This document shows positions 45,609 through 56,661 of a DNA stretch of 64,000 bases, piece after piece (positions within the stretch are counted from its first letter, which is position 1; every line of letters starts with the position of its first letter). The stretch is from JAHRAW01 sp965212085 (GTDB lineage: Bacteria; Pseudomonadota; Gammaproteobacteria; Arenicellales; Poriferihabitantaceae), in NCBI GenBank assembly GCA_965212085.1, contig OZ243042.1:2170001-2234000 (forward strand). The letters run 5' to 3'. The notes under the pieces are model-generated. The model saw nothing but the letters and a program-made list of their open reading frames with translations, was not told the DNA's origin and made no database searches. The translations under genes and the position numbers were made by a program.

Positions 45609-46029
45609 GCGGTTTATGAAAAACTACCCGTCATTCCCGAACGATAGAAAAACAGGGAGCGATAGCGATCATATTTTTCATCGCTATTCGGGAATCCAGG
45701 AACTAAACCGGCGGTGTTCGTGCGGGACTGGATTCCCGAGTACGCAAGTGTCCGTAAGCCGCTTGTGCGGCAACGGACACTAACGCTCGGGAATGACGGC
45801 GTAGAATGAAATTTGTCAAAGTTCCCGTCGTCGTTCAAACCTTTCCGGCGATAGCCGGACTGTCGCGCACAGGGATGTGCGCGCGGCGCTGGAAACAGGA
45901 GTTTCCCCGCGCCGCAAAGGGGGGTGCGGGGGGCCTCCCCCCCCCGCAAATGCGCGTCACGCGCCCCCGGCATTCCCGACAACGCAAGTGTCCGCAAGTC
46001 TATAATTCATACTCCACATACCCGCACCG
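45609..46029. repeat. Intergenic composite repeats
   Basis: No gene seen. Two ~70-bp dyad elements lie at 45629-45699 and 45728-45798 (same order and orientation as at 7966-8125 and 62728-62907). The GC-rich module follows in inverted orientation at about 45845-45963, with a run of nine C. A short AGTGTCCG remnant lies at about 45980. The end carries the promoter region of the LysE gene (TATAATTC at about 46001). Confidence 0.85.
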
Positions 46030-46632
46030 ATGAACTACGAACTGCTTACCGCCCTGGCCGTGTTTGCGTTGGTCGCCTCGGCCACGCCCGGCCCGAATAA
46101 CCTGATGCTGCTGACCTCCGGCGCAAACTTCGGATTCAAGCGCAGCGTGCCGCACATATCCGGCGTAGTGGCCGGGTTCGCCATCATGGTAATCCTGGTG
46201 GGCGCCGGTTTGATGCAGTTGTTCACCGCCTTTCCGCTCAGTTACCTGATCCTTAAATTCGCGAGCATCGCCTACCTGCTGTTTCTGGCGTGGAAAATTG
46301 CAACCGCCGCATCAATGGACGATGACGCGCAACACAAAAGCAAGCCGTTCACCTTCACCCAAGCGGCGTTGTTTCAGTGGGTCAATCCGAAGGGCTGGAG
46401 TTTTGCGCTGGCCGCGCTCAGCGCGTTCACGCCGCCGTCCCGGCCGCTGGCCGGTGTTTTCGTGGTGGCGGTTATATTCAGCGTGGTCAACGTGATGACG
46501 ACGTGCACCTGGACGGTGCTCGGCGTGCGGGTAAAACGCTTTTTATCCAACCCGCGGAAACTGCGAATCTTTAACGTGAGCGTGGCGCTGTTGTTGGTCG
46601 GCTCCTTGTATCCCATTTTGTTCGGGCACTGA
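46030..46632 (+). CDS. LysE/RhtB-family amino acid exporter
   Basis: 200-residue inner-membrane protein with six predicted helices. The start LTALAVFALVASATPGPNNLMLLTSGANFGFKRS is the LysE signature, and QWVNPKGWSFALAA is the conserved segment before TM4. Exports amino acids or their derivatives, which would relieve build-up during catabolism of amino compounds. Followed 25 bases later by a ferredoxin gene. Confidence 0.9.
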   Translation: MNYELLTALAVFALVASATPGPNNLMLLTSGANFGFKRSVPHISGVVAGFAIMVILVGAGLMQLFTAFPLSYLILKFASIAYLLFLAWKIATAASMDDDAQHKSKPFTFTQAALFQWVNPKGWSFALAALSAFTPPSRPLAGVFVVAVIFSVVNVMTTCTWTVLGVRVKRFLSNPRKLRIFNVSVALLLVGSLYPILFGH

Positions 46633-46657
46633 GGCCCTTAGGAAATGGAGAAATAAA

Positions 46658-46978
46658 ATGACCACCATCAACTTCATCCTCGCCGACGGCAGCCGCCACG
46701 CCGTTGACGCCGGGGACGGCGAAGTGGTGATGCGCGTGGCGGTGCGCTGCGGGTTTGAAGGCATCCTCGCCGAATGTGGCGGCGCGTGCAGCTGCGCGAC
46801 CTGCCACGTGCACATTGATCCATCGTGGTACGACAAACTGCCGCCCAAAGGCGAGTCGGAAACCGAAATGCTCGACTTCGCCGAAGGCGTGGACGCTACC
46901 AGCCGCCTCAGCTGCCAGATCAAAATCACCCCGGAACTCGACGGCTTGATCGTTCATGTTCCGGAATCCCAATACTAA
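46658..46978 (+). CDS. [2Fe-2S] ferredoxin (adrenodoxin/plant-type fold)
   Basis: 106 residues with the cluster ligands in ECGGACSCATCHVHI (C-x5-C-x2-C) and a fourth cysteine in RLSCQIKI, the adrenodoxin spacing. RBS GGAG precedes the ATG by 8 bases. It could donate electrons to the Rieske oxygenases in this window, which lack ferredoxins beside them. It is 9 bases upstream of acetoacetyl-CoA synthetase, a pairing without an obvious logic. Confidence 0.92.
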   Translation: MTTINFILADGSRHAVDAGDGEVVMRVAVRCGFEGILAECGGACSCATCHVHIDPSWYDKLPPKGESETEMLDFAEGVDATSRLSCQIKITPELDGLIVHVPESQY

Positions 46979-46987
46979 AATCGTGCG

Positions 46988-49003
<2,016 letters not shown>

Positions 49004-49033
49004 AAAGAATTCAAAATTACACCCGCCACCGCC

Positions 49034-50437
49034 TTACTTCCACAACCCCTCCCGCCGCAAATCATCCATCACTTCAACGATGGACTCACGCAACACCGAC
49101 ACCAGCGTATCAATCTGCGCGCGGGTCAGTATCAACGGCGGCGAAAGCACGTTCAGGTGCGCGATGGGCCGCACCAACACGCCGCGTTTTTGCGCGGCGC
49201 CGGCGATTCGCTCGCCCACGCGGATGTCCGCCGAGAGCAACTCTTTGGTTTCCTTGTCGGCGACGTTTTCCACGCACATCATAAAATGACTGCCGCGCAC
49301 GTCGCCGACGATGTCGAGTTCGGCAAGGGAAGCCAGCTGCGCTTCCAAGTAGGGGCCGACCTCGCGCACGTGGCCGCAAATATCTTCGCGCTCCATGATC
49401 TCGATATTTTTCAACCCGGCGGCGCAGCACACCGGATGCCCGGAGTAGGTGAAGCCGTGGGTCAGCAACGCGCCCTCGGCCTGGGGTACGCTGATTACGT
49501 CGTAAAATTCATCGGACAAGATGGTCGCGGACAGCGGCGCGTAAGCGGATGACAGCCCCTTGGCGCTGGTGATGAGGTCGGGCACCATGCCGAACACGCT
49601 TTCCGAGGCGAAGAAATGACCGAGGCGGCCAAACCCGGTGACCACTTCGTCGGCGATGTAAAGTACCTGGTATTTTCGGCACACTTCGAGCATGCGCGCG
49701 TGGTAACCCGGCGGCGCAACGATGACGCCGCCGGCGCCCATGATCGGCTCGGCGATGAACGCCGCGACGTTTTCGGCGCCGAGTTGCTCAATCTTGTCTT
49801 CAAACTCTTGCACCAGCGCATCGCAGAACTGCTCCGGCGTTACGCCATCGGGCCGCCGGTAGGTGTTGGGGGATGAAACGCGCTGGATGAGGCCGTCTTC
49901 AATGATGTCGAACCCCTGGTGATCAAACGCCACGCCGGTCAGCGACATCGCCAGGTAGGTGCTGCCGTGGTAACCGTCGTGGCGGGTAATGATTTTCTTT
50001 TTGGATTTTTTGCCGAGGCGGTTGAAGTAAAAATGGATCATGCGCACCGCGGTGTCATTCGCCACTGAACCGCCGGTGCCGAACTGCACGTGGTTGAGCG
50101 CAGCCGGTGCCAAAGAAGCGAGTTTCTGCGCCAACTCGGCGGCGGGAATGGAGGTGTGGGCGCCGAAGGATGAGTAGTACACCATCTTCTCCGCCTGCTC
50201 GGCCATGGCCCGGGCGATTTCCTTGCGCCCGTAGCCAACGTTGACGCACCACAACCCGCCGATCCCGTCCAGGTAGCGGTTGCCTTCGGCGTCGCAAACA
50301 AACGCGCCTTCGGCATCCGCCAGCACCATGGACCCGGTTTCCTTGAAGGTGGAAAAATCAGTCCACGGATGGACGTGATGGTCCCGGTCTTTTTGCCAGA
50401 TTTCTTTGGGGGTGTTGGGTTGGGGGGATAGGGCCAT
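49034..50437 (-). CDS. Class III omega-aminotransferase
   Basis: 467 residues. VCDAEGNRYLDGIGGLWCVNVGYGRKEIARAMAEQ is the usual N-terminal pattern; RHDGYHGSTYLAMSLTG, IADEVVTGFGRLG and the PLP lysine in DLITSAKGLSSAYAPLSA are diagnostic. These enzymes take amino groups from amines or beta/omega-amino acids (putrescine, beta-alanine, taurine) to pyruvate. Last gene of the ten-gene cluster and 38 bases after a polyamine-type binding protein, so an amine imported by PotGHIF-like transport is the likely donor. Confidence 0.9.
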   Translation of the reverse strand: MALSPQPNTPKEIWQKDRDHHVHPWTDFSTFKETGSMVLADAEGAFVCDAEGNRYLDGIGGLWCVNVGYGRKEIARAMAEQAEKMVYYSSFGAHTSIPAAELAQKLASLAPAALNHVQFGTGGSVANDTAVRMIHFYFNRLGKKSKKKIITRHDGYHGSTYLAMSLTGVAFDHQGFDIIEDGLIQRVSSPNTYRRPDGVTPEQFCDALVQEFEDKIEQLGAENVAAFIAEPIMGAGGVIVAPPGYHARMLEVCRKYQVLYIADEVVTGFGRLGHFFASESVFGMVPDLITSAKGLSSAYAPLSATILSDEFYDVISVPQAEGALLTHGFTYSGHPVCCAAGLKNIEIMEREDICGHVREVGPYLEAQLASLAELDIVGDVRGSHFMMCVENVADKETKELLSADIRVGERIAGAAQKRGVLVRPIAHLNVLSPPLILTRAQIDTLVSVLRESIVEVMDDLRREGLWK

Positions 50438-50475
50438 GGCCGCCGCCTCGGTTGCGCGAAAGTTACGCGAAAAAA

Positions 50476-51519
50476 CTACTTCAAGAGGTTGGTCCAGATG
50501 CGGTCGTACAAGCGGATCACCTTGTCGTCGCAGGGCGGCACAAACTCCGGCGCCGGGGCTGAGGCCGGATAGTTCACCTCGTGGGCGGTTTTCAGTTCCG
50601 CATCCAGAAACGCTTCGGTGCCCTTGACGCCGGCGGTGTAGCGGGCGAAGTTGGTGAGGGTTGCGGCGTTTTCCGGCTCAAGCATGAAGTTCAGGAATTT
50701 TTTGGCGTTGGCGAGATTGGGCGCGCCCTTGAGCACTACGAGGTTGTCCATCCAGCCGGTGATGCCTTCCTTCGGATAGGCGTACTTGAGGGAGGATTTT
50801 TCCGCCCGCGCGCGCATCCCGAAGCCGTTCCAAATCTGCCCCGCCGCCGCGTCCCCGGACACCAGAACCTCTTTTGCGCCGTCGGAGTTAAAGCTCAGCC
50901 AGTGCTGCTTGACGTCGGCCAGCAGCGCGTTGAGTTTTTTCAAGTCGTCGGGGTTGCCGTTGCAGCGTTCCAGTCCGAGATAGCGCAACCCGGCGTTGAG
51001 CACGTCGTTCACGTCCTTCAGCATGTTGATTTTGCCGCGCAGTTCCGGCGGCGGGTTGAAAATGATTTCCAGGGTGTTGATGTCGCCGCCGTACACCGCG
51101 GTGTCCACCATGAAGCCGGTGGTGCCCCACTGGTAGGGTACTGAGTACTTTCTGCCGGGATCCCAGTACACGTCAACGTAGGCGGGGTCCATATACTTGA
51201 AGTTGGCGAACCCGGATGCGTTGATTTGCTCCAGCATGCCTTCGCCGATCAAAATCTGCACCATGTAATCGCCGGGCACGGCGACGTCGTAGCCGGTGAC
51301 GCCCGCTTTCAAGCGCGCCAGCAGCGACTCGTTGGAGTCGTAGGTGTCCAGGGTTACTTCAACGTCGTGTTCTTTGGAGAACTTGTCGATGAGTTCCTGG
51401 GGCAGGTAGTCAAACCAGTTGTAGATGTTGAGTTTGCCGGCGGCGAGGGTGGGGCCGGACAGCGTGCTCAAACCCAGAGAGACGATAAAAGCAATCAGTA
51501 TTTTCTGCATCTTGTTCAT
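50476..51519 (-). CDS. Polyamine-type ABC transporter, periplasmic binding protein (PotF/PotD-like)
   Basis: 347 residues from ATG 51517-51519 (CCGGAGGTCAAG upstream). The signal peptide MNKMQKILIAFIVSLGLSTLSGPTLA is followed by GKLNIYNWFDYLPQELIDKFSKEHDVEVTLDTYDSNESLLARLKAG, the PotD/PotF core. The WFDYL stretch and YDVAVPGDYMV line the polyamine site in the family. It comes after the two permease genes in transcription. The ligand could be putrescine or another cationic or betaine-like amine. Confidence 0.9.
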   Translation of the reverse strand: MNKMQKILIAFIVSLGLSTLSGPTLAAGKLNIYNWFDYLPQELIDKFSKEHDVEVTLDTYDSNESLLARLKAGVTGYDVAVPGDYMVQILIGEGMLEQINASGFANFKYMDPAYVDVYWDPGRKYSVPYQWGTTGFMVDTAVYGGDINTLEIIFNPPPELRGKINMLKDVNDVLNAGLRYLGLERCNGNPDDLKKLNALLADVKQHWLSFNSDGAKEVLVSGDAAAGQIWNGFGMRARAEKSSLKYAYPKEGITGWMDNLVVLKGAPNLANAKKFLNFMLEPENAATLTNFARYTAGVKGTEAFLDAELKTAHEVNYPASAPAPEFVPPCDDKVIRLYDRIWTNLLK

Positions 51520-51585
51520 CTTGACCTCCGGCCAAATGGCCATGGTAGTAGTGTTATCAAAACAACCTTGCAGTTCGCCGCGGGA

Positions 51586-52401
51586 TCAGTTCGCCGCGGG
51601 ATAACGCCTCCTCCCCAGCAGATACGAGAGCGTAACACAAAATATCGAAACAAGCAAGAGCAAAGTGGACACGGCGTTGATTTCCGGGGTCAGGCCGGTG
51701 CGCACCAGGCCGTAGATAGCCAGCGGCAGCGTGCTTGAGCCGGGGCCGGCGACAAAGTTGGTGATGATGAAATCGTCCAGCGAGATGATGAACGCCAGCA
51801 TAAATCCGGCAACCACGCCGGGCAGCAGCATCGGCAGCAAAACATAGCGAAACGCCTGGCGGCCGTCGGCGTACAAGTCGTTGGCGGCTTCTTCGTAATA
51901 CCCTTCGATGCCTTCCAGCCGCGCGCTGATGGGCAGGTAGGCAAAGGGAATGCAAAACACCGTGTGCGCCAGCAAAATGCTGCCGATTCCCAGCGGAATA
52001 CCCACCAGCACGAAGAACACCAGGGTTGCGATAGCCGTAACAATTTCCGGCACCATCAGCGGCAGGTTGATGATGCCGATGCTCGCTTCGCGGCCACGGA
52101 AGTTGCGCCGGCGGATGATGGCGAGGGCGGCGGCGGTGGCCAGGGTGGTGGCGCAGGTCGCCGCCGAAACCGCGATGATGAGGGAGTTGTAGGTGGAGCG
52201 TTGAATGAGGTCGTTGTTGAACGCCTTGATGTACCAGTGCAAACTGAAACCGCCCCATACCGTGATCGAACGGATTTCATTGAACGAGTACAAGGCGATG
52301 ACGATCAACGGCCCGTACAAAAAAATCAGGCACGCCCAGGTGATGCCGCCGAAGCCGGGGTAGCGTTTCAGGTCGCGGGGTTTTTTCGGCGCGTTCATCA
52401 A
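51586..52401 (-). CDS. Polyamine-type ABC transporter permease (PotI-like)
   Basis: 271-residue membrane subunit with six helices. FLYGPLIVIALYSFNEIRSITVWGGFSLHWYIKAFNN is the usual N-terminal pattern, and the EAA loop reads EEAANDLYADGRQAFRYVLLPMLLPGVVAGF. Starts 15 bases after the PotH-like gene. Confidence 0.9.
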   Translation of the reverse strand: MMNAPKKPRDLKRYPGFGGITWACLIFLYGPLIVIALYSFNEIRSITVWGGFSLHWYIKAFNNDLIQRSTYNSLIIAVSAATCATTLATAAALAIIRRRNFRGREASIGIINLPLMVPEIVTAIATLVFFVLVGIPLGIGSILLAHTVFCIPFAYLPISARLEGIEGYYEEAANDLYADGRQAFRYVLLPMLLPGVVAGFMLAFIISLDDFIITNFVAGPGSSTLPLAIYGLVRTGLTPEINAVSTLLLLVSIFCVTLSYLLGRRRYPAAN

Positions 52402-52416
52402 GCGTGCATCAATGGG

Positions 52417-53358
52417 TCAGCGTTGTTGCGCGGTGCGCGCCTTGTTCTGCTGGCGCACATAGACCATCAGCGCACACAACACCACGGTCATCAAAATGAC
52501 GGCGGCGGCGGAGCCGAACGGCCAGTTGCGCGAGCCTTGGAATTGCAACGCGATGAGGTTGCCGATCATCAGGTTTTTGCCGCCGCCCAGCAGGTCCGGG
52601 GCGATGAACGCCCCCAGACTTGGAATGAACACCAGCAACGCGCCGGCCACCACCCCCGGCATCGCCAGCGGCAGGATGATTTTTCGCAGTATGGTCCAGC
52701 GTTTGGCGTACAGATCGTAGGCGGCTTCCACGAGGCGAAAATCAAAGCGCTCGATGGCGGCGTACAACGGCAGCACCATGAACGGCAGGTAGGTGTAGAT
52801 CAGCCCGATGCCGACGCCGATATTGGTGTAGGCGATTTTTACCGGTTCATCCACCACGCCGATGAACAGCAGGGCGTGATTGAGCGGCCCTTCGTTGCGC
52901 ACCAGAAACAGCATGGCGATGGTGCGGATCAAGAGGTTTATCCAGTAGGGCACCGTGATCAGCAGCACCCACATATATTTTTTGCGCTCCGGCAGGGTGG
53001 CGATGTAGTACGCGGTGGGAAACCCGATCAGGAAGCAGGCGATGGTGGTGCACAGCGCCTGCACGAAGGAGCGGAAATAGATTTGCAGGTAGGCCGGGGA
53101 GAACACCAGCGTATCGTCGAAGAGGTCCCGTTCAAACAAAAACTGTATGTAGGACTCGGTGGAAAACTGCCAGATGACGCCGCCGTAAGTGCCCGGCGTC
53201 AGGAATGAATACACCACGATGATGCAAATCGGCACGATCAAAAAACAAACGATGAGCAGCAACGCCGGGGAGAGCAGCAGCGCGCGGTTCCTGAACAAGC
53301 GTTTTTCCCCGGCGTCTTCCAAACCAGTGCGGGGCGCGGTCAGGGTTTTGAGTTCCAC
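52417..53358 (-). CDS. Polyamine-type ABC transporter permease (PotH-like)
   Basis: 313 residues from GTG 53356-53358, one base after the stop of the ATPase gene, with GGAG 7 bases upstream. ALLLSPALLLIVCFLIVPICIIVVYSFLTPG is the first helix, and the EAA loop is EAAYDLYAKRWTILRKIILPLAMPGVVAG. It carries the long periplasmic segment typical of PotB/PotH between TM1 and TM2. Confidence 0.9.
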   Translation of the reverse strand: MELKTLTAPRTGLEDAGEKRLFRNRALLLSPALLLIVCFLIVPICIIVVYSFLTPGTYGGVIWQFSTESYIQFLFERDLFDDTLVFSPAYLQIYFRSFVQALCTTIACFLIGFPTAYYIATLPERKKYMWVLLITVPYWINLLIRTIAMLFLVRNEGPLNHALLFIGVVDEPVKIAYTNIGVGIGLIYTYLPFMVLPLYAAIERFDFRLVEAAYDLYAKRWTILRKIILPLAMPGVVAGALLVFIPSLGAFIAPDLLGGGKNLMIGNLIALQFQGSRNWPFGSAAAVILMTVVLCALMVYVRQQNKARTAQQR

Positions 53359-53359
53359 G

Positions 53360-54478
53360 TCAGTTCTCCAGCACCCGGCAGGCCGCTTCGTCAATCAACA
53401 CGCTAACCCGTTCCCCGGTTTCAAAACCGTGCGCCCGGCGGCTGTTCTGAATGCGAACCAGCAGCGAGGTGCGCGCATCCAGGTCAACTTGATAGTGGGT
53501 GTCGGTGCCGAGATAGATAACCCGTGCGATGGTTCCGTTCAGGTCCGGGTCGGTGCCCCGGCCACCGTTCCGGTCGGCGGAGTCGCAAGGTTGCAGGGCG
53601 ATTTTTTCCGGGCGCACCGACAGCGTCGCGTCGTCGCCGGGCCGCCGGGGAGCACTCAAGGCCGCGGTAACTTGCGCGCCGCCGGCGAGAACGCAGCGCG
53701 CCTGCTTGCCATCCACCGACTCAATGCACACTTCAAGAAAATTGGTCTCGCCGATAAAATCGGCGACAAAATGATTGACCGGTTTTTCGTATATTTCCCG
53801 GGGCGTTCCGGTTTGCCGGAGGCGGCCGTTTGACATCACCGCAATGCGGTCGCCCATGGTCAACGCCTCTTCCTGATCGTGGGTCACCAGAATAAAGGTG
53901 ATGCCGGTTTCCTCCTGCAACTGCTTCAGTTCAACCCGCATCGCCTGGCGCAGTTTCAAATCAAGGGCCGACAACGGCTCGTCCAGCAGCAGCACCTTGG
54001 GCTGGCTGGCCAGCGCCCGCGCCAACGCCACCCGCTGCTGTTGACCGCCGGACAGCTGCGCCGGATGACGACCGGCGAACTCGGTCATATGTACCAGATT
54101 GAGCATGCGCTCGACGGTCTGCGTGATTTCCCGCGGGTCGCGCTTCAACATCCGCAGGCTGAAAGCGATGTTGTCCGCTACGCTCATGTGCGGAAACAAC
54201 GCGTATTGCTGAAACACCGTGTTCACCGGCCGGCGGTTGGGGGGCAGGTGGTCAATGCCTTCGTTGAATAACAAAATGCGCCCCGCGCTCAGCGATTCAA
54301 AGCCGGCGATGCAACGCAACAACGTGGTCTTGCCGCAACCCGAAGGCCCAAGCAAAACAAAAAACTCGTTGTCCTTGATGGAAATGGAAACGTCATCCAG
54401 CGCGGTAACGGCGGCGTCGCCGGTTCCGTAAGTTTTGCTGACGGAGATGCCGTTAACGGCGAAGACGTCGGAGGTCAT
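53360..54478 (-). CDS. Polyamine-type ABC transporter, ATP-binding protein (PotG/PotA-like)
   Basis: 372 residues. Walker A is GPSGCGKTTLLRCIAGF, the signature LSGGQQQRVALARALA, Walker B VLLLDEPLSALDLK and switch LVTHDQEEALTMGDRIAVM. A C-terminal TOBE-like domain (SVRPEKIALQP) follows, as expected for PotA/PotG. First of the four transporter genes, 12 bases after the Rieske oxygenase, which places the transporter in the same transcript as the oxygenases. Confidence 0.93.
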   Translation of the reverse strand: MTSDVFAVNGISVSKTYGTGDAAVTALDDVSISIKDNEFFVLLGPSGCGKTTLLRCIAGFESLSAGRILLFNEGIDHLPPNRRPVNTVFQQYALFPHMSVADNIAFSLRMLKRDPREITQTVERMLNLVHMTEFAGRHPAQLSGGQQQRVALARALASQPKVLLLDEPLSALDLKLRQAMRVELKQLQEETGITFILVTHDQEEALTMGDRIAVMSNGRLRQTGTPREIYEKPVNHFVADFIGETNFLEVCIESVDGKQARCVLAGGAQVTAALSAPRRPGDDATLSVRPEKIALQPCDSADRNGGRGTDPDLNGTIARVIYLGTDTHYQVDLDARTSLLVRIQNSRRAHGFETGERVSVLIDEAACRVLEN

Positions 54479-54490
54479 GGGTTGTCCGTT

Positions 54491-55663
54491 TCAATCCCCA
54501 CGCATTGCACCGACTATCAAACGCGCGAACTGTTGTTGCACCGGATCCCAGTAAGGAGACAGCACACCGCCGTCAAACCCTTCCGACAGCCGCCCGGTCT
54601 GCATGCGTTCGATTACGCCGATGTCTTCGTGATTGAGTTCATTCCAGTTTTTGACAACCCGCTCGCGCGCTTCGGCGTATTGCGGCGCGCTCGCGCCTTC
54701 ACCGGCAAAGTACAATGCAATGGTCTCTGCGGAGTGGCTGCTATTGAGGGGCGTGGTAATCAATACGGCGACCTGATCGGGGAATATCTCAAAGGCAAAA
54801 TTGGGAAACAGCACGTACCAGTCGCCGCGCCGTTTTTTATGTTCCGGCAAGCCGGGGAAATAAGGCAATCCCTGGCCGCGGGCGGGATCGGTTTTATGGA
54901 AATCGTATCCGCAGTACAAAACATGATCCCGGAACGAAGGCGGTGTGCGTTCCGCCATGGTAACAAAAGAATGCAACCAGGGATGGCATGAGAATACATG
55001 ATAGGGTTCAATAAAGTTTTCCATGGTTAATTTCCAGTTGGCCTTGACGTCGAACTTAAGTTGGTCGGCGAAACGGAGCGCGGAAAAATCGTAATCAGCC
55101 AGGCGTTCAGAAATAAAACCGATGTGCTCAGTGAAGTCCGGCGCTTGTCCGCCGATGTTGACAAAGATCCAGTCGTGCCAGACCGCGCTGCGGATTTCCA
55201 CCAGATTCGCGCGATGCCGCGCCGCATGGTTGACGTCGTGCCGGTCGCCGCCGAAAAAGTGTGGCCGCGCCAGCAGCCGCCCGTCGAGGTCGTAGCTCCA
55301 TGCGTGGTTGGGACAGACGAAGGATGGGCTGCCCGACTTTGCTTCGGCCACCAGTTTGGCGCCACGGTGGCGGCATACATTGTGAAACGCCTTGATTTTC
55401 TCCGCGCTGTTTTTAACGATCACCAGAGGTTGCCCGGCGACTTCCACGGGTTGCATATCGCCGGCCTGCTGAAGTGCGTGCGCGAATCCGGCAAACACCC
55501 AGGTGTTACGGAACACGGTCTGCTGCTCGAAAGCAAAAAAGTCCTCATTTGTGTAGGCGACATTGGGCAATGCCGATCCGTATTCAGTGGGTTTGGCGAG
55601 GTGTTCACTCAACCCCGGATCAAAAAAATCGGACAGGCGCGGATGGTTTTGATTTTGGGTCAT
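54491..55663 (-). CDS. Rieske non-heme iron oxygenase, alpha subunit
   Basis: 390 residues from ATG 55661-55663. Rieske ligands are in FHNVCRHRGAKLVAEA..FVCPNHAWSYDLDG; the mononuclear iron site is in MENFIEPYHVFSCHPWL. Length and the PVEVAGQPLVIVKNSAEKIKAF segment fit the choline/carnitine/glycine-betaine monooxygenase branch, which acts on quaternary or methylated amines. No reductase subunit is present. It lies between the PhyH gene and a polyamine-type transporter, consistent with an amine substrate. Confidence 0.88.
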   Translation of the reverse strand: MTQNQNHPRLSDFFDPGLSEHLAKPTEYGSALPNVAYTNEDFFAFEQQTVFRNTWVFAGFAHALQQAGDMQPVEVAGQPLVIVKNSAEKIKAFHNVCRHRGAKLVAEAKSGSPSFVCPNHAWSYDLDGRLLARPHFFGGDRHDVNHAARHRANLVEIRSAVWHDWIFVNIGGQAPDFTEHIGFISERLADYDFSALRFADQLKFDVKANWKLTMENFIEPYHVFSCHPWLHSFVTMAERTPPSFRDHVLYCGYDFHKTDPARGQGLPYFPGLPEHKKRRGDWYVLFPNFAFEIFPDQVAVLITTPLNSSHSAETIALYFAGEGASAPQYAEARERVVKNWNELNHEDIGVIERMQTGRLSEGFDGGVLSPYWDPVQQQFARLIVGAMRGD

Positions 55664-55767
55664 CGGGTTTCTTCGGCAAGTTTGGTGATTGCGATATTTT
55701 TTTTTTCCCCACGCCCGGATTATAGAGTACTCCGCCGCCAATGCCGCCGTCAATGGAGTTTCGCCCG

Positions 55768-56631
55768 CTACCCCTGCTTCGCCTGCTGATCAAAAAATGA
55801 CGCCGATTCCGGCACCTCAGGCAGGTCCATTTCATAGCGGCAGCAGCGCACGCGGTTGGTTTGCCGGCCACGAACGATCTCGCCGGCGTAGCGGCTGGGC
55901 AGGGGGTTGGGGGACAGGGGCAGGGCGTCTGCGGCGCTGTAGATGGCGATGAACAGGGTGCGCGGGCGGGGCGAACGGTTGGCGGCGGAACCGTGCAGCA
56001 GGCGGGTGTGCATCAGGCACGCGGCGCCCGCCGGGCCGGTGCATTGGACGGTTTTTTGTGCGGCTTCGCGGGCGGCATCAACGGCGATGGCGCCGGTGAA
56101 AATCCCGTCGTGCCACAAGCCGTGCAGCGGCCCGGTGTGGGAGCCGCGGACGACTTCGAGGGGGCCGTTTTGTTCGGTGACTTCGTCGAGGAATAGCAAT
56201 GCGGTGATCAGGTCGTCGTTGGTATGGGGTTCGTACAAAAAATCCTGATGGAACTTTACTTCGGTTCCCGCGCCCGGCAACTTGGCGTTGATCTTGCAGT
56301 GGTGAAACTTGATGTCGGGTCCGAGCAACTCGGCGATGGCGTCCACCGCGCGGTTTTCGCGCATCGCCCGCAGGTAGTCTTTGGAAATCTCGATGGGCGA
56401 TGCGACTCGCCTGAGCGCCGGCTGTTTGGCGTTGTGGCCGGGTTCCAGGTCAAAGCGCGCACGGCCGTCGAGGGTCGCGCCGTAGGGCTTGTTGTGTTCC
56501 CGGCTTTCATCGCGCCATTGTTCAAACTGCGCGGTGAGGGGCGTCAGCAGTTCGGCGGGCAGCGCGTCTGCCATCACCAGAAAACCGTCCCGGTGGAATT
56601 GTTTGATCTGCTGCGGGGAAAGAGTCGGCAT
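55768..56631 (-). CDS. Phytanoyl-CoA dioxygenase (PhyH)-family Fe(II)/2-oxoglutarate oxygenase
   Basis: 287 residues. The 2-His-1-carboxylate iron site shows in EVKFHQDFLYEPHTNDD (H-x-D) and in the distal histidine of CLMHTRLLHGSAANRSPRPR, followed by the arginine that holds 2-oxoglutarate. Start SPQQIKQFHRDGFLVMADALP is typical. Family members hydroxylate small substrates such as ectoine or act on many others. The ATG (56629-56631) is preceded not by a normal RBS but by a run of 11 C on the coding strand, 9 to 19 bases upstream, which could make its translation variable. Confidence 0.88.
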   Translation of the reverse strand: MPTLSPQQIKQFHRDGFLVMADALPAELLTPLTAQFEQWRDESREHNKPYGATLDGRARFDLEPGHNAKQPALRRVASPIEISKDYLRAMRENRAVDAIAELLGPDIKFHHCKINAKLPGAGTEVKFHQDFLYEPHTNDDLITALLFLDEVTEQNGPLEVVRGSHTGPLHGLWHDGIFTGAIAVDAAREAAQKTVQCTGPAGAACLMHTRLLHGSAANRSPRPRTLFIAIYSAADALPLSPNPLPSRYAGEIVRGRQTNRVRCCRYEMDLPEVPESASFFDQQAKQG

Positions 56632-56639
56632 GGTCGGGA

Positions 56640-56650
56640 GGGGGGGGGGG
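56640..56650. repeat. Homopolymer tract G11 (C11 on the coding strand) at the phyH start
   Basis: Eleven G in a row in the 30-base gap between the DUF1028 stop and the phyH ATG, where the ribosome-binding site should be. Tracts of this length slip during replication, so the spacing to the start codon may vary between cells. Assembly error in the count is also possible. Confidence 0.8.
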
Positions 56651-56661
56651 CAGGGCGGACG

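Noticed and set aside
45629..45963. Repeat clusters as a CRISPR array
   Set aside because: The units are internally palindromic, differ in type and orientation, and lack regular spacers; no cas gene is present.
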